Source of the DNA: Motilimonas sp. E26
GTDB lineage: Bacteria > Pseudomonadota > Gammaproteobacteria > Enterobacterales > CBDFNC01
Length of the DNA stretch: 64,000 bases
Assembly: GCF_021278025.1 (NCBI RefSeq)
Contig: NZ_JAIBHJ010000006.1
Coordinates: 1 to 64,000 of the forward strand
Direction of reading: 5' to 3'
The notes beneath the pieces are model-generated. The model was not told the DNA's origin, did not search any database, and saw nothing but the letters and a program-made list of their open reading frames with translations. Below are positions 10,118 through 19,982 of this stretch, one piece after another; position 1 is the stretch's first letter; each line of letters begins with the position of its first letter. Position numbers and translations under genes: made by a program.

Positions 10118-10179
10118 AATAATCCGCTTCGTAAAAAATTGGTCACATGTTAGTGAAGCGGCGCATGCTAATCAAGGAA

Positions 10180-11004
10180 CTAACTCTCATCTTTCCATAT
10201 TCGCAGCCCACTAAACACGGTTAGGGCATCGTTATTTGGCGTTGCTTGTTGAATTTGAACGGCTTGCTGCACTTCGGGCTGATCCCAACGTAAGAAAGGA
10301 TTTATTTTTTTTTCACTTTCTAATTGCACCGGAAGAGAAGGGATACCTTGTTGGCGTAATTTGGCAACCTGCTTGATGGCATGTTGGATGTTTTGATTAT
10401 CAGGCTCGACTTGATAAGCAAAAGCGAGGTTATTTTGGGTATATTCATGGGCAGGATAAAGCCAAGTATCGTTGGGAAGCGAGCGGTAGTGTTTCATCGA
10501 ATTTAGCATTTGTAACATGGAGCCTTCAAATACACGACCGCACCCAGCGGAAAATAAGCTATCACCACAAAAAACGTGTTGCAGCCCATTAATCTCACAC
10601 TGATAGTTAATATGCTCTAAGGTGTGTCCTGGTACGTCATGTATGGTGAATGCTAAGTTAATAGTGGGGATATTGATAACAGAGCCCTCTTCAACTTGGA
10701 TAAAATTATCGATAATAGGGAGTTTGGTAGGGGCTTTTTTTCCTAATGGTGTGTCTTGCCATTCGGGGCCATACACGGGAATTATCTTGTCATGTTGTTG
10801 CCGCAAAAAAGCGACGCCGCCCATATGGTCTTGATGATAATGTGTCAGCAATATGGCTGTGATAGTCAGACCTTGAGCTTGTGTTTGTTGCCATGCTGCC
10901 TCACCATCACCAGGATCAACCAATACGCAATGATGATTGTCTTGATTCGCTATTAGCCAGATATAGTTATTGCTAAAGGCGGAAATGGGCATAATCTGGA
11001 TCAT
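10180..11004 (-). CDS. gloB: hydroxyacylglutathione hydrolase (glyoxalase II)
   Basis: Hydrolyses S-lactoylglutathione to lactate and glutathione, completing methylglyoxal detoxification. The metallo-beta-lactamase signature THYHQDHMGG supplies the two-metal site; further ligands are in DVPGHTLEHI and FCGDSLFSAGCGR. At 274 aa it is close to the usual 250-260 aa. It lies between mltD and the yafS-like methyltransferase, the conserved gamma-proteobacterial neighbourhood. Confidence 0.96.
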   Translation of the reverse strand: MIQIMPISAFSNNYIWLIANQDNHHCVLVDPGDGEAAWQQTQAQGLTITAILLTHYHQDHMGGVAFLRQQHDKIIPVYGPEWQDTPLGKKAPTKLPIIDNFIQVEEGSVINIPTINLAFTIHDVPGHTLEHINYQCEINGLQHVFCGDSLFSAGCGRVFEGSMLQMLNSMKHYRSLPNDTWLYPAHEYTQNNLAFAYQVEPDNQNIQHAIKQVAKLRQQGIPSLPVQLESEKKINPFLRWDQPEVQQAVQIQQATPNNDALTVFSGLRIWKDES

Positions 11005-11156
11005 GGTTTCTTACTCGTATGTTTACCTATATGCCCAAGCTTATACTGAAACTGAGTGTTAATGCGAGTCATCTAGCACCATTTCATCTGTTTTGGTTGA
11101 TTGCAGCTAATAAGTGATGTGTTAATCTTAACGTACTCTAATCATATGAGAATTTC

Positions 11157-11909
11157 ATGCGCCCAGCGAAGACAAGTCGAAAGATAAACCACCCACTAAA
11201 CTGGTCTGAATTGCCAGCAGGTGATTGGTTGTATCAGCAATTACAGCACCGCCTAGACACTTGGTGCCCGCAACTTTTTGGCTATCATCTAATTAAGTTA
11301 GGACCTTTGAGTGCCCAGTTAAATACGGGCGCTTGCACGATCAGACATCAGGTGAGCATCACTGCTGGAGAAGGAGTCGTAGGGCTGGTTGCGAAATACC
11401 ATGCCTTACCGCTGCAAGAGTCTTGTATCGATGTGTGTTTATTAGCTCATGGAATTAACTTTTCTCGTGATCCTCATCAGCTATTACGAGAGGTGGAGCG
11501 GGTATTAACAGCAGATGGATTTTTAATCCTGAGTGGCTTTAACCCCATTAGTTGGCATGGCGTTAGTCAATATATTCCCATTAGCCGAAATAATTTAGCA
11601 GTTAATAGCCAAATGTTTACACCTGCGCGGATCAAAGACTGGCTAAACTTACTGGGTTTTGAAGTACTACTTGATGACAAGTTTGGCTTTGGTTTTTCTT
11701 TTACTCGAGGTCATAGCATGGACTGGTGCGAGAGGATGGGGCAAAAGTGCTTCCCGTTACTTTGCGATAATTATTTTATAGTCGCGAAAAAATGCACTCG
11801 GCCAATCACACCAGTGAAAGAAAAATGGCGGCTTAAACGGCCGATATTATCCGCTAGCCCATTTGCGAATTATAAAAGTCCAAGTCACCGCTCCAGCAAA
11901 CTTAAATAA
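11157..11909 (+). CDS. yafS: class I SAM-dependent methyltransferase, YafS-like
   Basis: A 250 aa protein that fits the methyltransferase encoded between gloB and rnhA in enterobacteria (yafS). The segment SCIDVCLLAHGINFSRDPHQ, followed by LLREVERVL and DGFLILSGFNP, is typical of strands 4-5 of the Rossmann fold in ubiE/type-11 methyltransferases. The glycine-rich SAM loop is not obvious, so the identification rests on these C-terminal strands and on synteny. The substrate is unknown. The C-terminus is basic. It runs convergently with rnhA, with almost no gap between their ends. Confidence 0.85.
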   Translation: MRPAKTSRKINHPLNWSELPAGDWLYQQLQHRLDTWCPQLFGYHLIKLGPLSAQLNTGACTIRHQVSITAGEGVVGLVAKYHALPLQESCIDVCLLAHGINFSRDPHQLLREVERVLTADGFLILSGFNPISWHGVSQYIPISRNNLAVNSQMFTPARIKDWLNLLGFEVLLDDKFGFGFSFTRGHSMDWCERMGQKCFPLLCDNYFIVAKKCTRPITPVKEKWRLKRPILSASPFANYKSPSHRSSKLK

Positions 11910-11910
11910 T

Positions 11911-12381
11911 TTAAAGGGAATCTAGGTAGCCTGTATCTGGCTGCAGATCACTAGATTCAGCCGCTTGTCTCGCTAAATCATCGCAACGTTCATTTTCTGG
12001 GTGACCAGAATGGCCTTTAACCCAACGCCAATCAATTTGGTGTTTTTGGCTTGCTAAGTCTAGCTTTTGCCAAAGATCGACATTTTTGACTGGCGTTTTA
12101 CTGGCTGTTTTCCAGTTACGTTTTTTCCAACCGTGGATCCAAGTTGTGATCCCTTGTCTAACATATTGACTATCGGTGGTTAGTACTACTTGGCAAGGAC
12201 GGGTTAGTACGTTAAGTCCTTCGATACACGCCAATAGCTCCATTCTATTGTTGGTTGTTAATTCAAATCCTTGCGCTAGCTCTTTTTCATGCCCTTGATA
12301 TTTAAGTACTACACCGTAGCCCCCTGGACCTGGATTACCAAGGCAAGATCCATCAGTATAAAGTTCAACCTGTTTATTCAT
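11911..12381 (-). CDS. rnhA: ribonuclease HI
   Basis: Degrades the RNA strand of RNA-DNA hybrids. The four catalytic carboxylates are in place: [12 protein letters not shown] (Asp10), NNRMELLA (Glu), LTTDSQYV (Asp) and ERCDDLAR (Asp). [12 protein letters not shown] is the conserved catalytic-His loop. The start chosen is ATG 12381, giving 156 aa, the family length; the open frame extends 44 codons upstream but that part overlaps the divergent dnaQ. rnhA and dnaQ start 42 bp apart and diverge, as in E. coli. Confidence 0.97.
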   Translation of the reverse strand: MNKQVELYTDGSCLGNPGPGGYGVVLKYQGHEKELAQGFELTTNNRMELLACIEGLNVLTRPCQVVLTTDSQYVRQGITTWIHGWKKRNWKTASKTPVKNVDLWQKLDLASQKHQIDWRWVKGHSGHPENERCDDLARQAAESSDLQPDTGYLDSL

Positions 12382-12423
12382 TTTTGTTAGACTAAGACTA
12401 TTAAAATACAAGATGAGACAAAT

Positions 12424-13158
12424 ATGAACACAGAGCAGACTCTGAGACAAGTGGTTCTTGATACCGAAACAACCGGTATGAACTTTGATGCGGGCCCACA
12501 CTACCTGAATCACAGCATCATCGAGATAGGTTGTGTTGAACTTGTTAATCGACGTTTAACGGGTCGCCATTATCATGTTTATATTAAACCTGATCGTAAA
12601 ATTGATGCTGAAGCGATCGGCGTTCACGGCATAACTGACGCTTTCTTACGTGATAAGCCCAGCTTTAGCCAAATAGCGCCAGAATTCATTGAATTTATTA
12701 AGGGCGCAGAAATTATCGCGCACAATGCGCCGTTTGACGTCGGCTTTATGAACTATGAGTTTGATAAACTCAAAACAGGCGTAGGTAAGACTGAGGATTT
12801 CTGTAAGGTGACTGATACCTTACAAATGGCAAAAGAAATTTTTCCAGGTAAACGAAATAATCTTGATGTTTTATGTGATAGATACGGTATTGATAACTCA
12901 CATCGAACCTTACATGGTGCGTTACTTGATGCCGAGATTTTGGCTGATGTTTATCTATTAATGACGGGCGGGCAAACCGCATTGAATTTGTCACAAGAGT
13001 CAGACAGCCAGCAACAAAGCAATCAGCAGGGGATTAAACGGCTGGCTGCGAATCGAGCGCCTCTGAAAGTATTATCAGCGGATGCTGATGAATTAGTTGC
13101 CCATCAAGAGCGGCTACAGTTGATAGCGAAAAAAGGGACATGCTTATGGCTAGATTGA
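12424..13158 (+). CDS. dnaQ: DNA polymerase III epsilon subunit (proofreading exonuclease)
   Basis: 3'-5' exonuclease that proofreads for the replicative polymerase. DEDDh motifs: LDTETTGM (Exo I, Asp/Glu), [13 protein letters not shown] (Exo II) and [14 protein letters not shown] (Exo III with His and Asp). The C-terminal 50-60 residues after a Gln/Ser-rich linker (about 190-205) correspond to the segment that contacts the alpha subunit. The length is 244 aa. It is divergent from rnhA, and its end overlaps the next gene by 19 bp. Confidence 0.97.
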   Translation: MNTEQTLRQVVLDTETTGMNFDAGPHYLNHSIIEIGCVELVNRRLTGRHYHVYIKPDRKIDAEAIGVHGITDAFLRDKPSFSQIAPEFIEFIKGAEIIAHNAPFDVGFMNYEFDKLKTGVGKTEDFCKVTDTLQMAKEIFPGKRNNLDVLCDRYGIDNSHRTLHGALLDAEILADVYLLMTGGQTALNLSQESDSQQQSNQQGIKRLAANRAPLKVLSADADELVAHQERLQLIAKKGTCLWLD

Positions 13159-14432
13159 TTGGCTTTGGTTGCCTATTACTGGTGCTAATGAGTGCCATGC
13201 CTAATCAGACGTGGGCGGTCAAGTTTTACGAAAAGAATGACAATAGCCTGCTTGATAATCGCTTTCGCATTGATCCTAAAGCTGAAAAGGTCACCTTTGT
13301 GATTAAGCGTATGCCGGGCGCTGCTGCAACTATCTTAGTGCAGCCTGATGGCAGTAAACTTTATTCTAGTCGCCATGGTGACAATGTTAAGTGGCATGAA
13401 GGCATAGAGTTTGACATGATCACTATTATTAAGCCGATGCCAGGTCCTTGGCAAGCGATAGGCAAATTAAGTCCTGATAATGCTATTCGAATCGTTAGTG
13501 ATTTACAGCTACACATGGATAAATTACCTAGTACCCTATATTCCCATGAACAGGTTAAGCTAACCACCGCATTACTTAATAATAGTGGCGCGCCAGTTAA
13601 CGAAGACTATATCCAAGACTTAATTATTACCATGACGTTAACCAGCTTGAATGACGAAGCTGATGACAATTTTGCTTATGGCCATAAAATTCGCTTCCAA
13701 TTTTTAGATGATGGTAAGGGTTATGATGAATACCCGCGCGATGGCATATTGACAGCGCATCCGAGTATTAATGCACCTGCGGGAAAATATCGAGTTGAGG
13801 TATCGACTCGTAATGAAGTGTTTACTCGTGCTTTTCGTCAAGATCTCTTGGTTTATCCAAGGCCGATTGAGCTCACCACCACAGAGTCGTTCGATCAACC
13901 AGGGCCGATGCTCCATTACAAAATTGATTTAGACGAAATTTTGCCAGAAACAGTGGTGGTGAAGGGGTTTTATGAAGGGGTACTAGATAAGCCATTGGAA
14001 TTTATTGGCTACGGGAAAGCTGGCGAAGAGGTCCTCACTATTACCTTGCCGCGTCCCGAGGAGCCAGGCAAGTACACTGTCTCAACTACTGCTTATGCAA
14101 CGACTAGAACCGGTAGAGAGTTAGTACTTGTACTTGATGATGGGATATTTAGAGTCGTCCCCGAGCCTGTAACACCTGAGCCAACTCCAGAGGTCGTGAT
14201 TGTTGAAGTAGAGCCGGAGCCAGAAAAAAGCGCATTACCTTTCTACTTAATGATCGCGGGTGGTGTTCTACTTTTACTGGCAGCGGTGATTGTATTTATT
14301 ATTTGGTGGAAGCGGCGTAGCATTAAACGAATTGCGCAAAAATTGGCAGAGGAAAGTGCAGTAACAGCGGCTCCAACTCAAATAAAAGATGGCGTAGAAG
14401 AGCTAAACCTTGAAGAAGAAAGTAAGAAATAG
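13140..14432 (+). CDS. TIGR03503 family protein, exported and membrane-anchored
   Basis: A 430 aa protein with a signal peptide (hydrophobic 6-18, cleavage likely after NQTWA), a beta-rich extracytoplasmic region, a Pro/Glu-rich stretch (PEPVTPEPTPEV, about 342-360) and a C-terminal TM (about 367-390) followed by a basic then acidic tail. This is the architecture of TIGR03503, a family largely confined to Shewanella, Alteromonas, Vibrio and relatives and found next to dnaQ. Its function is unknown; a von-Willebrand-like or CARDB-like fold is plausible. It overlaps dnaQ by 19 bp, so translational coupling is likely. Confidence 0.85.
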   Translation: MLMARLIGFGCLLLVLMSAMPNQTWAVKFYEKNDNSLLDNRFRIDPKAEKVTFVIKRMPGAAATILVQPDGSKLYSSRHGDNVKWHEGIEFDMITIIKPMPGPWQAIGKLSPDNAIRIVSDLQLHMDKLPSTLYSHEQVKLTTALLNNSGAPVNEDYIQDLIITMTLTSLNDEADDNFAYGHKIRFQFLDDGKGYDEYPRDGILTAHPSINAPAGKYRVEVSTRNEVFTRAFRQDLLVYPRPIELTTTESFDQPGPMLHYKIDLDEILPETVVVKGFYEGVLDKPLEFIGYGKAGEEVLTITLPRPEEPGKYTVSTTAYATTRTGRELVLVLDDGIFRVVPEPVTPEPTPEVVIVEVEPEPEKSALPFYLMIAGGVLLLLAAVIVFIIWWKRRSIKRIAQKLAEESAVTAAPTQIKDGVEELNLEEESKK

Positions 14433-14702
14433 CCAAGTCAGACAGCTTTATTGACCAGCTTACTAACGATTGCATGCTTCATTAGTGCTTTTGTTAGTAG
14501 GCTTACAAGCTCGGAAACCATTCCTTTCAATACCTTTGCTGCAATAATCGACAGCTTGTACGCATTTTCAACAAACTTTGTTCGTTATGAAATCAAACAG
14601 TCATTTTTCCAATTTTTTTACACATTCTTTGTTGACTCGATAGGGGCATGTACGTATTATCTGCGCCGCACACAACGAAGCGGTAACGCAAAGTTGAATT
14701 GC

Positions 14703-14779
14703 GGAGCGGTAGTTCAGTTGGTTAGAATACCGGCCTGTCACGCCGGGGGTCGCGGGTTCGAGTCCCGTCCGCTCCGCCA
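14703..14779 (+). tRNA. tRNA-Asp (GTC)
   Basis: 77 nt including encoded CCA. Acceptor stem GGAGCGG pairs with CCGCTCC; the anticodon loop is CTGTCAC (anticodon GTC); the T-loop is GGTTCGAGTCC. A second copy follows 26 bp later. Confidence 0.97.
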
Positions 14780-14805
14780 ATATCTTCTCGATAGCGCCTA
14801 ATAGC

Positions 14806-14882
14806 GGAGTGGTAGTTCAGTTGGTTAGAATACCGGCCTGTCACGCCGGGGGTCGCGGGTTCGAGTCCCGTCCACTCCGCCA
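14806..14882 (+). tRNA. tRNA-Asp (GTC), second copy
   Basis: 77 nt including CCA, identical to the first copy except for a compensatory pair in the acceptor stem: GGAGTGG pairs with CCACTCC, a T-A in place of C-G. The anticodon is GTC. Confidence 0.97.
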
Positions 14883-14913
14883 ATAAGCGTAATAGCAACA
14901 ATCCCCATCTTTT

Positions 14914-16416
14914 TCAGTCTACGTACTTTTGCTTTATCTCTAAAAATAAGTCTAAATTATCATTAAGTATCTTTACCAAGTTTGGGTCAAAGTGCTTGCC
15001 AGATTCGCTATTGATCAATTCCATAATACTATCGATTCCCCAAGGCTCTTTATAACAACGCCTTGATCCAAGTGCATCAAACACATCAGCTAATGCAGTT
15101 AGTCGCCCCTCAATCGGAATATCTTCGCCTCTCAAGCCATTAGGGTAACCTGAGCCATCCCATTTTTCGTGATGATACATGGCAATAGCCGCGCCAGTTT
15201 GCAGTAAAGGGATGTCCGAATCGTAGAGCATATCGTAGCCCAGCTTGGCATGAGTTTGCATGATTGCCCACTCATCTGAATCGAGTTTAGCTGGCTTGTT
15301 GAGGATCGCATCGGGGATCCCTACTTTACCAATATCGTGTAATGGTGATGCTTGTTTCAAGGTTTCTACTTGTTCATTGTCCATGCCCGTTAAACTTGCC
15401 AGTAGCGCGGTGTAATTCGCCACTCGTTTAACATGGCTACCTGATTCTTTCGAACGACTTTCTACGACTTCGCCCAAGCGATACATAATTTCTTTTTGAT
15501 TATCTTCAATCACTTCATTCAAGCGAATATTTTCAAGGGCAACCACTATATTTTCGGTAAACAAATTGAGTAGATGAGTATCTACCTCCGACAGCTGTTG
15601 CGTTCCTTCAATATGAAAAATTAAATTGTGACGTGGGTTTTTGCAATAAATAACAACTTCACTTTCTTGATAAATATTGGTTTTATCTTTTATCGCTAGC
15701 TGTAAGATGGGGTGTTGCTGCATGTCATCGGCTTGAGTTTTATCTGATGAAGTAGAATGGATCATTTCCAGTTCAGTATTTTTTAGCTCATAGGCATGCT
15801 TGATACTGTAAATAGTTGTTTCTTCTAACTCTAATAGAGCTGTTAATTGCTCAAGAGCGCCTTCAACAAAGGTATCGAGGGCCGTTTTTTCGAAAATACC
15901 TTTCGACGCTTGAATCACTTTCTCTAGTCCACGTTTATTACGTTGCAGGCTACAGATATCGCGATAAGAACGCAGGCTTGCACGAATTAAGGTGCGTAGT
16001 TTCTGTGAGGTTAACTCGGTTTTGTCTTTGTAATCATTAATGTCGTAACTTTCTACAACATCATCTTCAGGCGCCTGACCAGGCTGACCGGTTCGCAGCA
16101 CTATTCGCACACTGTGGTTGTCTAATTGCTCACGAATATAGCGTACAACTTGCAAGCCTGCATCGTCGGTTTCCATCACCACATCGAGTAAAACCAATGC
16201 AATATCAGTTTCTTGCTTCAAAATATCTCGTGCTTCGCTGGCAGAATAAGCATGTAAAAAAGTAATACTTTTACCATCAAAGCGAAACTGGCTTAATGTT
16301 ACTTTTGTAATGCGATGTACTTCAGATTCATCATCAACGATCAGCACCTTCCAGCTTTGTATTGCGCTATCATGCACTTGCTCATCATCGTCAATAATTA
16401 GAATATCATCATCCAT
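14914..16416 (-). CDS. response regulator with REC, DUF3369 and HD-GYP domains
   Basis: Likely c-di-GMP phosphodiesterase under two-component control. REC domain about 20-145: KVLIVDDESEVH has the acidic pocket and LVLLDVVME the phospho-acceptor Asp. A DUF3369 region (about 165-310) follows, then HD-GYP (about 315-480) with HDIGKVGIPD and HHEKWDGSGYPNGL, all metal and signature residues intact. No histidine kinase is adjacent, so it is an orphan regulator. Length of 500 aa fits the known architecture. It is convergent with the tRNA-Asp genes. Confidence 0.93.
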   Translation of the reverse strand: MDDDILIIDDDEQVHDSAIQSWKVLIVDDESEVHRITKVTLSQFRFDGKSITFLHAYSASEARDILKQETDIALVLLDVVMETDDAGLQVVRYIREQLDNHSVRIVLRTGQPGQAPEDDVVESYDINDYKDKTELTSQKLRTLIRASLRSYRDICSLQRNKRGLEKVIQASKGIFEKTALDTFVEGALEQLTALLELEETTIYSIKHAYELKNTELEMIHSTSSDKTQADDMQQHPILQLAIKDKTNIYQESEVVIYCKNPRHNLIFHIEGTQQLSEVDTHLLNLFTENIVVALENIRLNEVIEDNQKEIMYRLGEVVESRSKESGSHVKRVANYTALLASLTGMDNEQVETLKQASPLHDIGKVGIPDAILNKPAKLDSDEWAIMQTHAKLGYDMLYDSDIPLLQTGAAIAMYHHEKWDGSGYPNGLRGEDIPIEGRLTALADVFDALGSRRCYKEPWGIDSIMELINSESGKHFDPNLVKILNDNLDLFLEIKQKYVD

Positions 16417-16592
16417 GGTTCCAGCCTGAGATAGGAAAAATAGTTATACTTAAGAAATAGACTATCTTATTGAGTTTTCAACTATATGAATGAAAGAGTT
16501 GGTGTGTCATCACGGCTTAACTTGGCTTTATATATTTCAGTGCATATAATCGAGCCCTTAAATTTTTTTATAAAATAGATAGGATAGTTTAC

Positions 16593-17024
16593 ATGGCTGT
16601 AGAAACCACTTTTTCGATTATTAAACCGGATGCTGTCAAGCGTAATTTAATTGGTAGTATATATCAGCGCTTTGAAGCAGCTGGTTTGCATATTGTTGCG
16701 GCGAAAATGATCCAACTAGATCAGGAGAAAGCAGCTGGTTTTTATGCTGAGCACCTTGGCCGTCCTTTTTATGAGCCGCTGATTGATTTTATGACTTCTG
16801 GCCCTATCGTGGTACAGGTTTTACAAGGTGAAAACGCGATAGCCAAAAACCGTGAAATTATGGGTAAGACTAATTTTGAGGAAGCAGATCCTGGAACCAT
16901 CCGTGCTGATTTTGCTACTTCGGTGCGAGAAAATTGTGTTCATGGCTCAGACAGTACTGAATCTGCCCAGCGTGAAATAGCTTACTTTTTCAATTCTGAT
17001 GAAATATTCGCCGACAAATCATAA
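16593..17024 (+). CDS. ndk: nucleoside diphosphate kinase
   Basis: Transfers phosphate from ATP to other (d)NDPs through a phosphohistidine. The active-site signature [12 protein letters not shown] contains the catalytic His (about residue 118). It starts [17 protein letters not shown], typical of bacterial Ndk, and at 143 aa has the standard length. It is preceded by an AT-rich promoter region and followed by a terminator; the rlmN block starts about 120 bp later. Confidence 0.98.
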   Translation: MAVETTFSIIKPDAVKRNLIGSIYQRFEAAGLHIVAAKMIQLDQEKAAGFYAEHLGRPFYEPLIDFMTSGPIVVQVLQGENAIAKNREIMGKTNFEEADPGTIRADFATSVRENCVHGSDSTESAQREIAYFFNSDEIFADKS

Positions 17025-17032
17025 CGATAACA

Positions 17033-17059
17033 AAAAGCATTGGGCTAACCAGTGCTTTT
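17033..17059 (+). terminator. ndk terminator
   Basis: Hairpin AAAAGCATTGG-gctaa-CCAGTGCTTTT with one G-U pair, beginning 8 bp after the ndk stop and ending in a short T run. Confidence 0.75.
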
Positions 17060-17144
17060 ATCTCAATCTGCGCTAGTAACCTCCTCGTAAACTTTGTACA
17101 ATTCGCGACCGATTTTTCGCTGTATTCCACCGCTGTGAGAGCTT

Positions 17145-18272
17145 ATGACTGACCAAAAAATTAACTTACTTGATTTAAACCGTGAAGGCTTACGTCAATT
17201 TTTCGCTGAAATGGATGAAAAGCCGTTTCGGGCAGATCAAGTCATGAAGTGGATTTATCATTATTGTGTTGATGATTTTGATGAAATGACCAACATTAAT
17301 AAAAAACTACGTGAAAAACTGAAGCAAACGGCAGAAATTAAAGCGCCAGAAGTGTCAGTTGAGCAACGCAGTGCTGATGGGACCATCAAGTGGGCAATGA
17401 AGGTTGGTAATCAAGATGTTGAAACTGTCTACATTCCTGAAGGTGATCGCGCGACTTTGTGTGTTTCATCTCAAGTTGGCTGTGCCCTTGAATGTAAGTT
17501 TTGCTCAACCGCTCAGCAAGGCTTTAACCGCAATTTGTCGGTATCTGAAATTATCGGTCAAGTATGGCGCGCCGCTCAAATTATCGGTCCTGTGAAGGCA
17601 AATGGCACCGGACAGCGCCCGATCACCAATGTTGTGATGATGGGAATGGGCGAGCCTTTACTCAACATGAAGAACTTAGTACCGGCATTAGAATTAATGC
17701 TCGATGATCTTGGTTTTGCTTTATCCAAGCGCCGTGTAACCGTATCGACATCGGGTGTGGTGCCAGCATTAGATATCTTAGGTGATAAAATAGATGTGGC
17801 GTTAGCTATCTCACTTCATGCGCCAAATGATGAACTTCGTTCAGACATGATGCCGATTAATGATAAGTACAATATTCAAAACTTTTTGGATGGCGTACGA
17901 CGCTATATTGCTAAGTCCAAAGCGAATCGTGGTAAAGTTACCATCGAGTATGTGTTACTCGACCATTACAATGATTCAACGGATTTGGCTCACGAGCTTG
18001 CCCATCTTGTTAAAGATTTACCATGTAAAATTAACTTGATCCCTTTCAATCCATTCCCTAATTCCGGCTATGCTAAGCCAAGTAATAGTCGTGTTGATCG
18101 CTTTAATAAAGTGTTGCAAGAATACGGCTATACCGTAACCGTTCGTAAGACTCGTGGCGACGATATTGATGCCGCATGTGGACAATTAGTTGGTGATGTT
18201 ATTGATAGAACTAAGCGAACTGCTAAAAAACGGATGCAAGGCGAGTCGATTTCCGTCACAATGACAGAATAA
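17145..18272 (+). CDS. rlmN: dual-specificity RNA methyltransferase RlmN
   Basis: Radical-SAM enzyme that methylates C2 of A2503 in 23S rRNA and A37 in some tRNAs. The 4Fe-4S motif CALECKFC (CxxxCxxC) is present; GMGEPLLN and [10 protein letters not shown] are family signatures; the C-terminal Cys in [10 protein letters not shown] is the mechanistic methyl-carrying or resolving residue. The length is 375 aa. It is first in the conserved rlmN-pilW-rodZ-ispG-hisS-yfgM-bamB-der order. Confidence 0.98.
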   Translation: MTDQKINLLDLNREGLRQFFAEMDEKPFRADQVMKWIYHYCVDDFDEMTNINKKLREKLKQTAEIKAPEVSVEQRSADGTIKWAMKVGNQDVETVYIPEGDRATLCVSSQVGCALECKFCSTAQQGFNRNLSVSEIIGQVWRAAQIIGPVKANGTGQRPITNVVMMGMGEPLLNMKNLVPALELMLDDLGFALSKRRVTVSTSGVVPALDILGDKIDVALAISLHAPNDELRSDMMPINDKYNIQNFLDGVRRYIAKSKANRGKVTIEYVLLDHYNDSTDLAHELAHLVKDLPCKINLIPFNPFPNSGYAKPSNSRVDRFNKVLQEYGYTVTVRKTRGDDIDAACGQLVGDVIDRTKRTAKKRMQGESISVTMTE

Positions 18273-18293
18273 TTTGTTAGATACTTGTGGTGT

Positions 18294-19058
18294 ATGAAAA
18301 AACTTATCCTAGGTGCGAGTGTTTTATTGAGTCTACTCGGCTGTGTCAGTGAAACTACGGTGGCAGGAAAAAGTGTTAGCCAAAACATGGATAGCAATGG
18401 TGCGGCTAAAGCAAGAATGCAGTTAGGTATTCAGTACTTACAGCAAGGTAATACTGAGCAAGCAAAATTTAATCTTGAAAGAGCGCTCGCCTACAACTCA
18501 AAAGATCCAGAAATTCATCGTGCCCTGGCTTATTACTACGAAGTAGTCAATGAGCCAAGGCAGGCTGAAAAGGCCTATCGTCAAGCGTTATCAATAAACC
18601 GCAATGATGCGGATACCATGAATAATTACGGCACTTTTCTCTGCCGAGAAAAAAAGTATGCGGAAGCTGAAGAGCAATTTCTTCGTGCGGTAAAAGAAAC
18701 CACTTATGTTCGAGTGGGTGATACTTACGAAAATGCTGGCTTATGCGCCAGAGAATCAGGACAGTTGGATAAGGCTCTAGAGTATTTTGATAGCGCACTT
18801 TCTCATAGCCCTCGCAGGCCTTTATCCTTACTTGAAATGGCCGGCATACATGTTACTCAAGAAAATTATGATGTAGCGCGTAACTACCTACTACAATATC
18901 AAAAAGTAGCCAGTGATACGCCACAGAGCTTATGGACTTGGATCCGTCTTGAGTCTGCACAAAATCGCGAAACGGCGGTCAAGTCTTTTGGTCGTCGTTT
19001 AGTCAATAAATTTCCTCAGTCTACTGAGTCTCAACATTATTTAAAAAATGAATACTGA
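18294..19058 (+). CDS. pilW: type IV pilus biogenesis lipoprotein PilW/PilF (TPR)
   Basis: Pilotin that brings the PilQ secretin to the outer membrane and aids its assembly. A signal peptide with lipobox (LLSLLGC) is followed by four to five TPR helices from about residue 40 (ARMQLGIQYLQQGNTEQAK, then AEKAYRQALSINRNDADTMN). The frame is open from TTG 18285, but ATG 18294 gives a clean MKKLILG lipoprotein start; no strong SD is visible. The length is 254 aa, and it overlaps rodZ by 11 bp. Confidence 0.92.
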   Translation: MKKLILGASVLLSLLGCVSETTVAGKSVSQNMDSNGAAKARMQLGIQYLQQGNTEQAKFNLERALAYNSKDPEIHRALAYYYEVVNEPRQAEKAYRQALSINRNDADTMNNYGTFLCREKKYAEAEEQFLRAVKETTYVRVGDTYENAGLCARESGQLDKALEYFDSALSHSPRRPLSLLEMAGIHVTQENYDVARNYLLQYQKVASDTPQSLWTWIRLESAQNRETAVKSFGRRLVNKFPQSTESQHYLKNEY

Positions 19059-19977
19059 AAATAATTCCCCAGAAGAAATTACGACTGAAGTCGCTCCTCA
19101 GGGGCCGGGTCTCCTGCTACGAAATGAGCGAGAGAAGCAAGGCTTAAGTGTTGAAGAGATAGCGGCACGTTTAAATTTACGCGCACATAATATTAATGAT
19201 ATCGAAAATGAGACTTTTGACCCTAAAGTGTCGACCACTTTTATTAAAGGTTATCTAAAGGCTTACGCTCGAATATTGGGTATTACCGAAGAGCAAATAT
19301 TGAGTGCTTATTATCGATTGGGCATTGCTGAATCTAAATATGCACAAATGCAAAGTTTTTCTCAGCGCACTCAGCAAGAAGCACACAACAACCGTCTTAC
19401 TTGGATCAGCTATGCCATTGGTGCTGGTTTAGTTGGGATGTTGGTATGGTGGTGGTTACAAAAAGCCAGCTTGGAGCCTGCCACATCAGAACAATTGGTC
19501 AACGAAAGTGTTATCGTATCGGATGAGGCAGAGGTTCCGACTCGCTCATTGCCAATAGCTGAGCAGGTGTCAGAAGATAGCGAAGCAGTGCTCCCTGAGG
19601 AAGTCCCAGCACAAGAGCCAGAGAGCGTTGAAGGCGAAACAGAGCTCAACAGTGATGAAGCTCTCGAGACAGAAACAACAGCAACGCCAGTGGCAACAAC
19701 GCCTGAACCCAGCAACGAAGCTGATCCCAGCGCACTTGAAGTCGGTTTCACATTTAGTAACGATTGTTGGATCAAAGTAACCGATGCTGACGATAAAACC
19801 TTGGCAATTGGTGTTAAAGAAAAAGGGTCTACTTTGTCTTTAACGGGTAAGGCGCCTTTTAAACTCACCATCGGTGCACCAAAAGCAGTTGAGATAACTT
19901 ATAACAATCGAACCTTTGATATGACTCAATTCAAAGCGGGTAAAATAGCGCGTTTTGAATTACCGGAAAAAGAATAA
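19048..19977 (+). CDS. rodZ: cytoskeletal protein RodZ
   Basis: Links MreB to the elongasome and determines rod shape. An N-terminal Xre-like HTH (about 20-90: [32 protein letters not shown]) is followed by one TM (about 115-135) and an acidic Thr/Pro/Glu-rich periplasmic linker (about 150-225). The C-terminal DUF4115 domain (about 230-309) contains [16 protein letters not shown]. The length is 309 aa. It overlaps pilW by 11 bp and is followed 5 bp later by ispG, so translation is probably coupled. Confidence 0.95.
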   Translation: MNTENNSPEEITTEVAPQGPGLLLRNEREKQGLSVEEIAARLNLRAHNINDIENETFDPKVSTTFIKGYLKAYARILGITEEQILSAYYRLGIAESKYAQMQSFSQRTQQEAHNNRLTWISYAIGAGLVGMLVWWWLQKASLEPATSEQLVNESVIVSDEAEVPTRSLPIAEQVSEDSEAVLPEEVPAQEPESVEGETELNSDEALETETTATPVATTPEPSNEADPSALEVGFTFSNDCWIKVTDADDKTLAIGVKEKGSTLSLTGKAPFKLTIGAPKAVEITYNNRTFDMTQFKAGKIARFELPEKE

Positions 19978-19982
19978 GAATC

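Noticed and set aside
14451-14801. 116-codon frame upstream of and through the first tRNA-Asp
   Set aside because: Overlaps the tRNA gene, has no SD and no recognisable protein.
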